Part shown: one piece after another, positions 15,212-25,700 of the stretch
Numbering within the stretch: the stretch's first letter is position 1
Layout: every line of letters begins with the position of its first letter
Source: JAHEFU01 sp041395205
GTDB lineage: Bacteria > 4484-113 > JAFGCY01
DNA: 64,000 bases
Direction of reading: 5' to 3'
NCBI GenBank assembly: GCA_041395205.1
Contig: JAWLAZ010000002.1
Span: 1-64,000, forward strand
Program-made: the position numbers and the translations under genes
Notes under the pieces: generated by a model
The model's database searches: none
Told to the model about the DNA's origin: nothing
What the model saw: the letters and a program-made list of their open reading frames with translations, nothing else

Positions 15212-18200
15212 TCAGCCTGCGCCTGCAATCGACAGGCTGGCCCCTTCCTGCGGGGCATCTTCGAGCTTGCTGACACTGCCATCTGGCCAGCGGACCTCGA
15301 TGCTTTCCACTGCCAGGCCCTCGGGCAGGCTGAACACTGCCGCGCCGTTGTAGCTGCTCAGGTATGAACTGCGCACGCTGACATGCCGGCTGCGGCTGCT
15401 GCCGTCCGCCAGCTGCAGGCTGACCACGGCCCCGATCGCATCGGGATTGCCTGCCGGGCCCTGCAGATCCACTGCATAGACCCGCGCGCTGCTCTGTCCG
15501 CCCTGCATGATGCGGGTCTCGGCATTGCAGCAGCTCAGCAGGATGTCGATCCTGCCATCGGCATTCAGATCGGTCGCGACAACGCCCCGCATGTCATCGT
15601 GCAGCATGATCCCGCTTTCTGCGGGTTCAACGGAGCGGAACCCCAGTTCCCCGTCACCCAGCAGCAGCGTGCCGGTGCCGATGTTCCAGCGACCGGTCTC
15701 CGGCTGGGTCCAGCGGAAGTTGTTGGCGAGGAACAGGTCAGTCCTGCCGTCACCGTTGAAATCCTCGGCGGAGATGCCGTAGACCGGGGCCAGCTGCGCC
15801 ATCTCCGGCAGATGCACGGTGCGGTACTGCCCATTGCCGTCATTCACGAAGATGCAGCTTGAGATCTCCGTGACCTCGAAATATTCACTGTCATAGATTC
15901 CCTTGCCGTAGACATCCTCAAGGCTGGCCTCGGAGAAGCTCTTCCATGTCGGGAAGTTCTCGGGGATCGTCCGGATCGCGTAGCCGCTGCAGGAACGGCC
16001 ACGTCCCGGGATCAGCTCACCGTTGCCACGGTAGCCGACCTCGATCAGGTCGCGCGTGCCGTTGCCATCCATGTCGCCGGCATACATCGCGGCGGGCTTG
16101 CCCTCACCGGGGTGGTACTTGGTGTTCTCGCCGATGTTGCCGGCGATGATCTCGGGACTGCCGTCGCCGTTCAGATCCGCCAGCGTGATGCTGTTCCACC
16201 AGGCCTTGCCGCCCAGCTCCTGGCTGAGCCGCAGCTGACCGTCCACATTGCCGAACAGCAGCACGCTGCCCCAGCTCTGGCAGGCCACCAGCTCAGGCCG
16301 GCCGTCGCCATCGAGGTCCTGCAGGGCCGCATCCGTGATCAGGCGCGGGTTCAGCAGCTCCGGGCAGATCTCCGCCGTGGCATCGCTGAACACGCCCGTG
16401 CCATCATTCGTGAGGATCCATGAGCGCGTGCCGCGACCGAGCGCACGGCCGGCGAGATGTCCGCAGATCAGCAGGTCCAGGTCGCCGTCACCGTCGATGT
16501 CTGCGCAGTCCGCCGCCGCCGTCGAGACATTCTCCTCAAGTCCAAGCGGCATCGGGCGGAAGTTCTGCCCGCCATTGTTCATGAGCAGCCGGTCACGGTA
16601 GTCGCGGCTGCCCGGCTCGGACTCCATCCCGCCGGCGGTGATCAGCATGTCCGTCCAGCCGTCGCCATCCGCATCGAAGCACAGCACAGCCATTTCCTCG
16701 ATGCCCGCATCCAGCTCCGGCATGAACTTGCCGGCATCACTGAAGCCACCGCTGGCATCACCCAGCAGCAGGCTGCCACGCTGCCCACTCGCGCCGGCGA
16801 TGTAGATGTCCGGATGGCCGTCACCGTTGAAGTCGGCAACACCGGCGCCACCGCCGTGGTAGCCCTGCATGAAGGGCAGCAGCGGCTCATCCCCGAACTC
16901 AAGATCATCCGTGTCACGCTCGGTGCGGAAGACACCGAGACCCTTCTGCTCAAACAGCTTCTCCTGCTCGCTGGGCTGCCACTGCGGCAGCTCAGCCGCA
17001 CGCCGCACATGGTGGTGCTGCCCGGCCGCCAGGTTCGCGACCGTCTGCAGCGCACCGTCCGGCCAGCGGATCTCCAGGCTGTCAATGCTCTGCGCCTCGC
17101 CCAGTCCGAACACGGCCTCCGCAGGCTCGCCCGTGGCATAGCCGCGGTTGGCGATCAGGTCGCGGGTCAGGATCATGTCACCGACATGCGCCCAGAGCCT
17201 GGCGCCCCAGGCCTGCGGATTCGCGCCATCCTGCCCGAGGCTGACCACCACGCGCCCGCCACCGGGGCTGTCATTGCGGTAGAGGTCCGCAGTATCCATC
17301 ACGTTGTTGCTGACCATGTCCAGGTCGCCGTCGTTGTCAAAATCCGCCAGTGCGAAGCTCGGCGTGAAGGTCTCGCGGGTGATCCCCCAGTTGCCCTCGA
17401 CCACCCCGAACTGCAGGCTGCCGGGAGCCTTGCGCTGGAACACGTAGTTCGTGGACAGCAGCATCGGCTGGGCCAGCGTGATCTCCTCGATCTGCTCGGC
17501 CGGGGCATGCATCGCCGCCATGCGCCGGACCGTGTTCATCTCATCCACGTCAGCGGCGTCACGGATGAAGCCGTTGGCAACCACCAGGTCCTCCCAGCCG
17601 TCGCAGTCGAGATCGGCGAAGCGGTTGGACCAGGTCCATTCCGCGGCCTTCACTCCGGCGAATTCCGCCATTTCAGTCATGTATCCGTTTCCGCGGTTCA
17701 GCCAGAGCATGTTGCGCATCACCGGCTGCGTCTCCTCCTTGACCAGCAGCGTGCGGAATTCCTTCATGTCACCGCTCTGGCGCTTGGCCCGGCCCTTCTC
17801 ACGGCTCAGCATGTCACCGGCGTAGAGGTCCGGCAGCCCGTCATTGTTGATGTCGCCGGAATCCGCGCCCATCGAGAAGTACGGGCTCTTCAGCAGCAGT
17901 TCACTGCTGCGTTCGCTGAAGGTGCCGTCGCCGTTGTTGACGAACATGCTGTCCGGGGTCTCCAGGTCACTGGTGATGTAGAGGTCGGTCCAGCCGTCAT
18001 TGTTGATGTCCACCGCCTGGGGGTGCATGCTCCAGCTCACCACATCCAGCCCGGCCGCAGCCGTCGCATCCGTGAAGTGCCCCGTGCCGTCGTTGAGCAG
18101 GAACTGGTCCGGATCAGGCTTCATCATCATGTCGCCGTACTTGGTCCGGTAGAACTTGTCCCGGTGCTCCTCCGGAATGATGATGTCGTCATTGCGGTCG

Positions 18201-18892
18201 CCGGTCCCGTACAGGCCGCGGATCACACCCTTGTCGTGCGGATGGTCGAGATGGCTCGCGATGTACATGTCGAGGTCGCCGTCATTGTCCGCATCGAACA
18301 CCGCGGCGCTGGCGGTCGCGAAGCCGTTGTCAACCCCTCGCTGCGCCGCCTCATCGCGCACGAAGCTGCCATTCTCATTGATGTACAGGGCATTGGCACG
18401 GTTCTTGTAGCCCACGTAGAGGTCGGGATCACCGTCCGCATCCGCATCGAAGAACACGGCACTGGCACCGCGGCCACCGCTGTTGCTGATGTCGCAGGGC
18501 ATATCCGCCGTCACGTCCGTGAAGTGCATGCCGCCGTCATTGCGGAACAGCCGGCTCGGTTCCTCGATCGCGACGAGGAACACATCGAGATCCCCGTCCG
18601 CGTCGTAGTCCGCCGTGGCAACACCACTCACGGTCGAGAAGGCCCCGAGGATCACCAGCCGGTCAGTGACCGTATTGCTGAAGACGAGGCCGCTCTCCTG
18701 CGGATCAAGCATGCTGAAGCCCGCAGCGCTGCCGCCGGGTGCATTCAGAGGTGTGCTTGTCACCAGCTCAGCGGAGCCGGTGCCGGAACCCTGGGAGTTC
18801 CCGCCATTGCCAGCATGCTGTTCCACGTCGCCACGCATGCATCCCGAAAGTGCCATGCCTGCAAGCACGGCTGCCAAAATTCGCGTATCCAC
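15212..18892 (-). CDS. CRTAC1-like lipoprotein (FG-GAP plus ASPIC/UnbV), copy 1
   Basis: About 1,226 residues. The N-terminus ends in the lipobox LSGC, so it should be a lipoprotein. The body is made of FG-GAP/VCBS repeats (DYDADGDLDVFLV, DINNDGWTDLYITS and more, with D-x-D-x-D-G calcium loops), an ASPIC/UnbV domain in the middle (ALQTVANL preceded by IDSLEIRWPDG), then a second FG-GAP run and a second ASPIC/UnbV domain at the C-terminus, so it is a head-to-tail double CRTAC1 unit. GTG 18892 is chosen because AGGAG lies 7 nt upstream and it aligns with the start of copy 2; the frame is open to a GTG at 18925. Last gene of a three-gene tandem array. Likely surface-exposed binding protein. Confidence 0.85.
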   Translation of the reverse strand: MDTRILAAVLAGMALSGCMRGDVEQHAGNGGNSQGSGTGSAELVTSTPLNAPGGSAAGFSMLDPQESGLVFSNTVTDRLVILGAFSTVSGVATADYDADGDLDVFLVAIEEPSRLFRNDGGMHFTDVTADMPCDISNSGGRGASAVFFDADADGDPDLYVGYKNRANALYINENGSFVRDEAAQRGVDNGFATASAAVFDADNDGDLDMYIASHLDHPHDKGVIRGLYGTGDRNDDIIIPEEHRDKFYRTKYGDMMMKPDPDQFLLNDGTGHFTDATAAAGLDVVSWSMHPQAVDINNDGWTDLYITSDLETPDSMFVNNGDGTFSERSSELLLKSPYFSMGADSGDINNDGLPDLYAGDMLSREKGRAKRQSGDMKEFRTLLVKEETQPVMRNMLWLNRGNGYMTEMAEFAGVKAAEWTWSNRFADLDCDGWEDLVVANGFIRDAADVDEMNTVRRMAAMHAPAEQIEEITLAQPMLLSTNYVFQRKAPGSLQFGVVEGNWGITRETFTPSFALADFDNDGDLDMVSNNVMDTADLYRNDSPGGGRVVVSLGQDGANPQAWGARLWAHVGDMILTRDLIANRGYATGEPAEAVFGLGEAQSIDSLEIRWPDGALQTVANLAAGQHHHVRRAAELPQWQPSEQEKLFEQKGLGVFRTERDTDDLEFGDEPLLPFMQGYHGGGAGVADFNGDGHPDIYIAGASGQRGSLLLGDASGGFSDAGKFMPELDAGIEEMAVLCFDADGDGWTDMLITAGGMESEPGSRDYRDRLLMNNGGQNFRPMPLGLEENVSTAAADCADIDGDGDLDLLICGHLAGRALGRGTRSWILTNDGTGVFSDATAEICPELLNPRLITDAALQDLDGDGRPELVACQSWGSVLLFGNVDGQLRLSQELGGKAWWNSITLADLNGDGSPEIIAGNIGENTKYHPGEGKPAAMYAGDMDGNGTRDLIEVGYRGNGELIPGRGRSCSGYAIRTIPENFPTWKSFSEASLEDVYGKGIYDSEYFEVTEISSCIFVNDGNGQYRTVHLPEMAQLAPVYGISAEDFNGDGRTDLFLANNFRWTQPETGRWNIGTGTLLLGDGELGFRSVEPAESGIMLHDDMRGVVATDLNADGRIDILLSCCNAETRIMQGGQSSARVYAVDLQGPAGNPDAIGAVVSLQLADGSSRSRHVSVRSSYLSSYNGAAVFSLPEGLAVESIEVRWPDGSVSKLEDAPQEGASLSIAGAG

Positions 18893-18996
18893 TGCCAAAC
18901 TCCTGGTCCAGAATTGCCGTAACACCGACGGCCCGTCTCCGCCTTCAGCCCCTCAGGAGCTTTGGCGGTCAGTCAACAATCCCAAATCAGATCAGA

Positions 18997-21900
18997 TCAG
19001 ATGCCCTGCTTCACCTCCACTCGTGTATCCCCCGCAGCCAGCTGCACATCCTGGCTGCTGCCGTCCGCCCAGCGGATGCTGAGGCTCGCCGCACTGCGGC
19101 CCTCGGGAATCCCGAAGTGGACGGGAGCCGTGCAGGATGCAAGATAGCTGGCGCTGTCCCCGGCTGTACGCCTGAGTATCGTTCCGTCATCTAGCGCCAG
19201 AAGTAGCTGCGCTCCGATGCCGGTACTGTTGCCGGGCAGTCCACGGAGCTCGACCAGCAGCCCGCTGCCCCTGCTCAGACTCCCCGAACCCATGGCAGCC
19301 TGCGGTCTGTCATTGCTTGCCGCCACCAGCAGGTCCATGTTGCCATCCCCGTCGAGATCAGCAGCCAGGCTGCCTCGCTGATCCATCGGCAGCCACAGGC
19401 CCGCCGCAGCCATCTCCATTGCCGAGAAGCCGCCCTCGCCGTTGCCCAGCAGCAGCACGCCGTAGCCCGCGTTCCACAGGCCGGTCTCGGGCTGCGTTGC
19501 CGTGAAGTTCTGGGAGATCCAGGCGTCAAGCCGGCCATCATTGTCAAAGTCCGCGACGGCCGCACTGAAGGCGGGAGCAAGCTGCGCCTCCTCCGGAAGC
19601 GCCTGCGCCGTCCAGCCGCCGGTGCCGCTCAGGCAGATCACGCTGTGCAGGTCCTCGCAGCTCAGCAGTTCAGCGCCCTCAAGCCCCGCTCCGTAGATAT
19701 CCTGCAGTGTGGCCTGGGAGAACTGCGTCCAGGTCGGGAAGTTCCTCGGGATCGTGGTTATTGCATATCCGCTGCAGGACCGGCCACGGCCCGGCATCAC
19801 CTGGTCTCCCTTCCACTTGGCCTCCACGACATCCCGGGTCCCGTTGCCATCGAAGTCCGCGCAGTAGGTCTGCTGCGGCTTTTCGGCACTCGGATGGTAC
19901 TTGGTGTTCAGGCCGGCATTGCAGGCCAGCACATCGGGGGTGCCATCGCCGTTGAAGTCCGCGCAGGCCAGGCCGCGCCACCAGCCATCGCCTGTCAGCT
20001 TGCGGTCGAAGGCCAGCTCTCCGGCGCTGTTGCGCCACAGTTCAACCGGTCCCCAGTGCCTGGCGATGAGCAGGTCGGCCCAGCCGTCATCGTCCATGTC
20101 GGCAAACACCGCATCGCTCACCTGGCTTGCGCCTGAGAGGCCGGGGGCCAGCTCGTCCGTCGCGTCCCTGAAATTCGCATTGCCATCGTTGACAAGCAGG
20201 AAGTTGCGGCCGGACTGTCCATAGTGGAACAGCCGCGCACTGCCGCAGGCCAGGATGTCAAGATCGCCATCACGGTCGAAGTCCACCGCCAGCGCCTTGC
20301 CGATCACCGCATTGCCCAGCGGCAGCGCCGCGGCCTGCCAGCCCTCCGCGCCACGCAGCAGCAGCTGGTTGCCGGCGCTTTCGTTGCCATCACCCTCCTC
20401 AAGCGAGGCGGAACAGAACAGCAGGTCAGGCTGCCCGTCGACATTGGCATCGAAGCTGAGGATGCTCGTGGTTTCCGCATCGCGCGGGATGATCCCCGTC
20501 AGTCCGTTGTCAACTGCTTCCCAGCCGCCCTGCGTACCACGCTCCAGCCAGGTTCCGTCCTGCCCCGCGGCACCGCCGAGCAGCAGCTCGGGAGCACCGT
20601 CAGCATCGCTGTCCAGCAGGGCCATCCCTGTTCCGAGCGAACTCTGCTGCAGGGGCAGCAGCGGCTCCAGTTCAAATTCCGCAGCTGCCGTGTTCTGCTC
20701 CACCTGCTCCCAGGGCAGTTCCGCGGCCGTGAACATGGCGGGGGCCTCTTCAGCTTCCCACAGCGGCAGCCCGGCATCCTTGCTGATCGTATACAGGTAT
20801 CCGGCTTCCAGGCCTTCAACCGTCTGCAGCCTGCCGTCGGGCCAGCGGATCTCCAGGCTGTCGATCTCACCGGCGCTGCCCAGCCCGAACTGCTGGCGGG
20901 TGCTCTCGCCCGTGGCGAAGCCGCGCGAGATGATCACATCGCGCATCAGCACGCGACCGTCCACATGTGCCCACATGCGGGCGCCGACCGCCTCGCTGTT
21001 CGGGCCATCCTGGCGCAGGTCCACCAGCAGCCGCTGGCCGGCCGCGGTGTCATTGCGGTACAGACAGCTGACGTCATTCGTGTTGTTGATCAGCATGTCC
21101 GGGTCACCGTCGCCATCCAGGTCGTCAATCACCACGCCGCAGCTCATGGTGCTGCGGTTCAGGCCCCAGTTGTTCTCCGCCAGCTGGAAGCCGATGTCCG
21201 CGGAAGGCTTGCGCACGAAGAGCAGGTTGTCAGTCAGGTAGTCGTCCAGGGTGTTCCAGAAGTTCTCCAGCTCCTCGTCGCTGGCTCCCCGTGAGATCAG
21301 CGAGTTGGCCTCGTTGCGGGAGTCAACATCCATCGAGTCCCGCAGCATGCCGTTGGTGACGAACAGTTCCTCGGTGCCGTCGCAGTCCAGGTCCGCGAGA
21401 CGCACGGACCATGTCCATTCACTGGAATTCACTCCGGCATACTGGGCGATCTCACTCATCCAGGCATCACCGCGGTTGAGGTAGAGCATGTTGCGCATCT
21501 GCGGCTGGGGCACCGCGTTCATCATCTCCCAGCGCCACTCATACATGTCACCGCTCTGGCGCTTGCTGCGCTCATAGCTGCGTGATGACATGTCCGCGGT
21601 CATCAGGTCCGGCAGTCCGTCTCCGTTGATGTCTCCGGTGTCCACGCCCATGCTGAACATCGGAGTTTTGCGCACTCGCCTCGGTGCCACGTCGCTGAAG
21701 CGGCCCTTCCCGTCGTTGAGGAACAGCCGGTCCGCGGTCTCGAAGTCGCTGCTGACGTAGAGGTCGATGTCGCCGTCATTGTCAAAATCGCAGGCCTGGG
21801 GCTGGAAGCTCCAGCCCTCGAACATGAGCCCGCTCTGCTCGGTCACGTCCTCAAAGCTGCCCGTGCCGTCATTGCGCAGCATCCGGTCAGCCTGCGGCCG

Positions 21901-22716
21901 GGGCTTGGCCCTGCCCGACTCACTGATGTAGAAGAACTCCTCCATCCCGGGCTCGATGAAGGCCGGCTCGCCGCGCTCATCAAGGGGAGCGGTGATCGGC
22001 CTGTTCGTGCGGTGCATGTACACCTTGTAGTTGACGTTGCTGTGCCGGTAGTTGGTGAAGTAGACGTCCAGGTCGCCGTCACCCTCCATGTCGAAGAAGG
22101 CGGCACTGACCGTGCTGCTGGCATCATCCAGTCCGCTGCCTTCGGACTGCTCGGTGAAGACACCTTCAGCACTGCCTGCAAAGAACTGGTTGGGTGCCAC
22201 CCTGTTGCAGACGACGAGGTCCAGGATTCCGTCTCCCGTCAGGTCGACGAAATGCGCCGAGGATCCAAGGTTGTTGCCACCATCAAGTCCCGCACCTGAT
22301 TCGGCAGTGACGTCAGTGAACTTCATCGCGCCGTCATTGCGATACAGTCTGTTGGGACTCTCCAGGCCCGTCAGGAAGATGTCCAGGTCCCCGTCCGCAT
22401 CATAATCTCCCGCGGCAACCCCGCCCTGCAGGTGGATCTCCTGCTGGAGCAGCAGCGGGTCATTCACCGCATTGATGAAATCTATCCCGCATTCCTCCGT
22501 TCCGAGCCTCGTGAATGTTCCGCTGCTCTCAGCGGACAATGCGAGGGCCTTGCGGCTTACAAGGTTGCCGGCTCCGGTGCTTCCGGCATGCTGCGGTGCA
22601 GTGCCGCCACCCTGCTGGCAGGAGTACAGCAGCAGCAATGGCAGTGCCAGCAGCAGCAGCTTGCAGCTGCCGGGACCGGCCGGTGTTTGGGCCAATCTTT
22701 GCGTGTTCGTGTCCAA
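18997..22716 (-). CDS. CRTAC1-like lipoprotein (FG-GAP plus ASPIC/UnbV), copy 2
   Basis: About 1,239 residues with the same architecture as its neighbours: signal peptide and lipobox LYSC, FG-GAP repeats (AAGDYDADGDLDIFLTG, ACDFDNDGDIDLYVSSDFE), central ASPIC/UnbV (IDSLEIRWPDGRLQTVEGL), second FG-GAP run, terminal ASPIC/UnbV (SIRWADGSSQDV). No ATG or GTG precedes the signal peptide; TTG 22716 has GGAG 6 nt upstream and matches the start region of copy 1, so a TTG start is inferred (TTG 22722 is the alternative). The terminal domain is almost identical at DNA level to that of copy 3. It is 104 bp upstream of copy 1. Confidence 0.85.
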   Translation of the reverse strand: MDTNTQRLAQTPAGPGSCKLLLLALPLLLLYSCQQGGGTAPQHAGSTGAGNLVSRKALALSAESSGTFTRLGTEECGIDFINAVNDPLLLQQEIHLQGGVAAGDYDADGDLDIFLTGLESPNRLYRNDGAMKFTDVTAESGAGLDGGNNLGSSAHFVDLTGDGILDLVVCNRVAPNQFFAGSAEGVFTEQSEGSGLDDASSTVSAAFFDMEGDGDLDVYFTNYRHSNVNYKVYMHRTNRPITAPLDERGEPAFIEPGMEEFFYISESGRAKPRPQADRMLRNDGTGSFEDVTEQSGLMFEGWSFQPQACDFDNDGDIDLYVSSDFETADRLFLNDGKGRFSDVAPRRVRKTPMFSMGVDTGDINGDGLPDLMTADMSSRSYERSKRQSGDMYEWRWEMMNAVPQPQMRNMLYLNRGDAWMSEIAQYAGVNSSEWTWSVRLADLDCDGTEELFVTNGMLRDSMDVDSRNEANSLISRGASDEELENFWNTLDDYLTDNLLFVRKPSADIGFQLAENNWGLNRSTMSCGVVIDDLDGDGDPDMLINNTNDVSCLYRNDTAAGQRLLVDLRQDGPNSEAVGARMWAHVDGRVLMRDVIISRGFATGESTRQQFGLGSAGEIDSLEIRWPDGRLQTVEGLEAGYLYTISKDAGLPLWEAEEAPAMFTAAELPWEQVEQNTAAAEFELEPLLPLQQSSLGTGMALLDSDADGAPELLLGGAAGQDGTWLERGTQGGWEAVDNGLTGIIPRDAETTSILSFDANVDGQPDLLFCSASLEEGDGNESAGNQLLLRGAEGWQAAALPLGNAVIGKALAVDFDRDGDLDILACGSARLFHYGQSGRNFLLVNDGNANFRDATDELAPGLSGASQVSDAVFADMDDDGWADLLIARHWGPVELWRNSAGELAFDRKLTGDGWWRGLACADFNGDGTPDVLACNAGLNTKYHPSAEKPQQTYCADFDGNGTRDVVEAKWKGDQVMPGRGRSCSGYAITTIPRNFPTWTQFSQATLQDIYGAGLEGAELLSCEDLHSVICLSGTGGWTAQALPEEAQLAPAFSAAVADFDNDGRLDAWISQNFTATQPETGLWNAGYGVLLLGNGEGGFSAMEMAAAGLWLPMDQRGSLAADLDGDGNMDLLVAASNDRPQAAMGSGSLSRGSGLLVELRGLPGNSTGIGAQLLLALDDGTILRRTAGDSASYLASCTAPVHFGIPEGRSAASLSIRWADGSSQDVQLAAGDTRVEVKQGI

Positions 22717-22793
22717 ATCCAACTCCAGTATTATTGCCCGGCCTGTAGCTCAGCAAACTGCCGGCAGGCCCAGGCCGGTGATGCAGCAGCCCG

Positions 22794-25700
22794 TCAGACT
22801 GCTCCCTGCATTACTTCAATGCTCTTCCCACCAGCCGGCACAGCCACTTCCTGGCTGCTGCCGTCAGCCCAGCGGATGCTGAGGCTCGTCGCACTGCGGC
22901 CCTCGGGAATCCCGAAGTGCACCGGTGCGGTACTGCTTGCGAGGTAACTCGCACTGTCACCGGCCGTGCGCGTCAGCACACTGCCATCGTCAAGTGTCAG
23001 GCTCAGGCGGGCGCCCAGCCCGTCAGGGTTGCCGATTCCGCCGATCAGCAGCACATTCAGGCCGCTGCCCCGGCTGTGGCTGCCGCGGTTCATCGCCACG
23101 CGCGGATGGCCGTTGCTGATCGCCAGCAGCAGGTCGGCATTGCCATCGCCGTCGAGGTCAGCACTGGCGCTGCCGCGCTGGTCGTTGTAGACCCGCACGC
23201 CGCATTCCGGAACGGAGACACTGCGGAAGCTGCCGTCGCCATTGCCCAGCAGCAGCGCGCCGTAACCGCTGTCCCACTGCCCGGCCTCCGGCTGGGACTG
23301 CTCGAGATTGCCGGCGATGAAGGCATCCAGGTTGCCGTCGTTGTCATAATCAGCCACCGCGGCACTGAAGGCCACCGTCCACTGCGCCATGCCCGGCAGC
23401 GGGCTGGGCGTCCAGTCCCCATCCCTGCTGAGCAGCACCACGCTGTCAACGGTCTCGCAGGTGAAGGCCTCCGCCTCGTCCAGTGAATCACCGTAGACAT
23501 CGCGCAGCGAAGCCTCGGAGAACTGCGACCAGGTCGGGAAGCGGCGCGGGATCGTGCGGATCGCGTAGCCGCTGCAGGAGCGGCCGCGGCCCGGCAGCAT
23601 CGTGCCGTCGGAGTTCCAGGTGGCCTCCACCACGTCGCGGCTGCCGTTGTTGTCAAAGTCGAAGCAGTATGTGGTCTGCGGGCGCTCCACGCTCGGGTGG
23701 TACTTGGTGTTCTCGCCGAAGTTGCAAGCGATCACGTCCGGGGTGCCGTCACGGTTGAAGTCACCCGTTGCCAGGCCGCGCCACCAGCCGTTCTCAGTCA
23801 GATCCTCGGCATACATCAGCTGGCCGTCGATGTTCAGCCAGAGCTCCACCGGGCCCCAGAAACGCGAGACCAGCAGGTCCTGCCAGCCGTCGCCGTCCAT
23901 GTCCTCGAACAGCGCATCGGCGATCCCGCCCTTGTTGCTCAGGCCCGGAGCCAGTTCCCCGGCATCGCGGAAGTTGCCGCTGCCGTCATTGACGAGCAGG
24001 TAGCTGCGGTCCGTCAGGCCGAACTGGTAGGGGCGCACATGACCGCAGAGCAGCAGGTCCACGTCACCGTCGCGGTCAATGTCCGCCACGGCGATCTGCC
24101 CGACGCTGCTGTTCTCCGTCGGCAGGCGCTTGGGGCGCAGCCCGGTCTCGAGGTTCTGCAGCAGGTAGTTGCGGAAGCTGCCGTCCAGCGGGTTGCCTTC
24201 AATGCCACCCGTTGCCAGGATCAGGTCGCGGCGGCCGTCGGCATCCACATCCAGCACGCGGATCGCCGTGACCTCGGCCTCGCGGCCCACGAGTTCGGCG
24301 AGATTGCTGCCCATGTCATTCCACTTTCCGCTTGCATCGCGCTCCAGCCAGACACCGTCCTGACCGGCGGCACCACCGAGGATCAGCTCCTGCAGGCCGT
24401 CGCCATCCGTGTCACTGAGCGCCATGCCGGTGCCGAGCGTGCTCATCTGCCACGGCAGCAGCGGCTCCTTCTCATACTCCACCGCCGCGGTGTTGACTTC
24501 CTGCTGCTCCCAGGCGAGTTCGCTCGTATCGAACAGCGGGTCCAGCTCGGCGGGCTTCCAGTCCTCGAGATCCGCACTGCGGTGGATCGTGTAATGGTTC
24601 CCGGCCTCGAGACCCTCCACGACCTGCAGCTTGTTGTCAGGCCAGCGGATCTCCAGCCTGTCGATCCGTCCGGCATTGCCGAGCCCGAAGTGCAGGCGGC
24701 TGCTCTCCCCGCTGGCGAAGCCGCGGCTGACGATCACGTCCCGGCTCAGCAGCTGCTCGCCGAGATGCGCCCAGACCCGGGCACCGACGGCGTTGGGGTT
24801 GCCCCCCTCCTGCACGAGGTCAATGCTCAGGCGCTTGCTGGTGGAGATGTCATTGCGGAACACCCCGGCCTTGTCGAAGGTGTAGTTGATGATCAGGTCC
24901 GGATCGCCGTCGCCGTCATAGTCGGCAAGGCTGGCCCCGGAGCTGTAGGTATCCTCGGTCAGGCCCCAGTTGTTGTCGGGGCTCTTGAAGCTCAGGTCGC
25001 CGTTGTTGCGGAAGATGTAGTCCTGCACACGGTAGACCGGCTGGTTGGCGATGTAGTCCTGGATCGCGGTGGAATCCTCACCGCTGGCGACGAAGGCCTG
25101 GATCTGGTTCGTGGTGTCAACGTCCATCGCGTCGCGGGTGAAGCCCGTCGCGGTGTAGAGGTCCTCATAGCCATCGCAGTCCATGTCGGCGAAGCGCGTG
25201 GCCCAGGTCCAGTCGCTGCTCTTCAGGCCCGCGAGGCTGGCCAGCTCACTCATCCAGCCGCCGCCGGTGTTCACGAACAGCATGTTGCGCATCTGCGGCT
25301 GCGGGTCCTGGTTCATGAACTCCCAGCGCCATTCGTACATGTCGCCGCTCTGGCGCTTGGAGCGCTGCTTGCCGCGCGCGCTCATGTCCGCCACGAACAG
25401 GTCCGGCAGGCCGTCATTGTTGATGTCGCCGCTGTCGGCACCCATGCCGTAGAGCGCGGTCTTGCGGAACATCTCCGCCGTGACGAGCCTGAAGTTGCCC
25501 TTGCCGTCATTCAGGAGCGCCCGGTCGGGGGTCTCGAAGTCACTGGTGACGTACAGGTCGTCATCACCGTCATTGTCAAAGTCAACCGCCTGGGCCTGGA
25601 AGCTGAAGCTCACGAAGTCCAGCCCGCGCTCCTCGGTCACATCCGTGAAGCGGCCACTGCCGTCATTGAGCAGCAGGCTGTCACGGTCCGGGCGGTGGCG

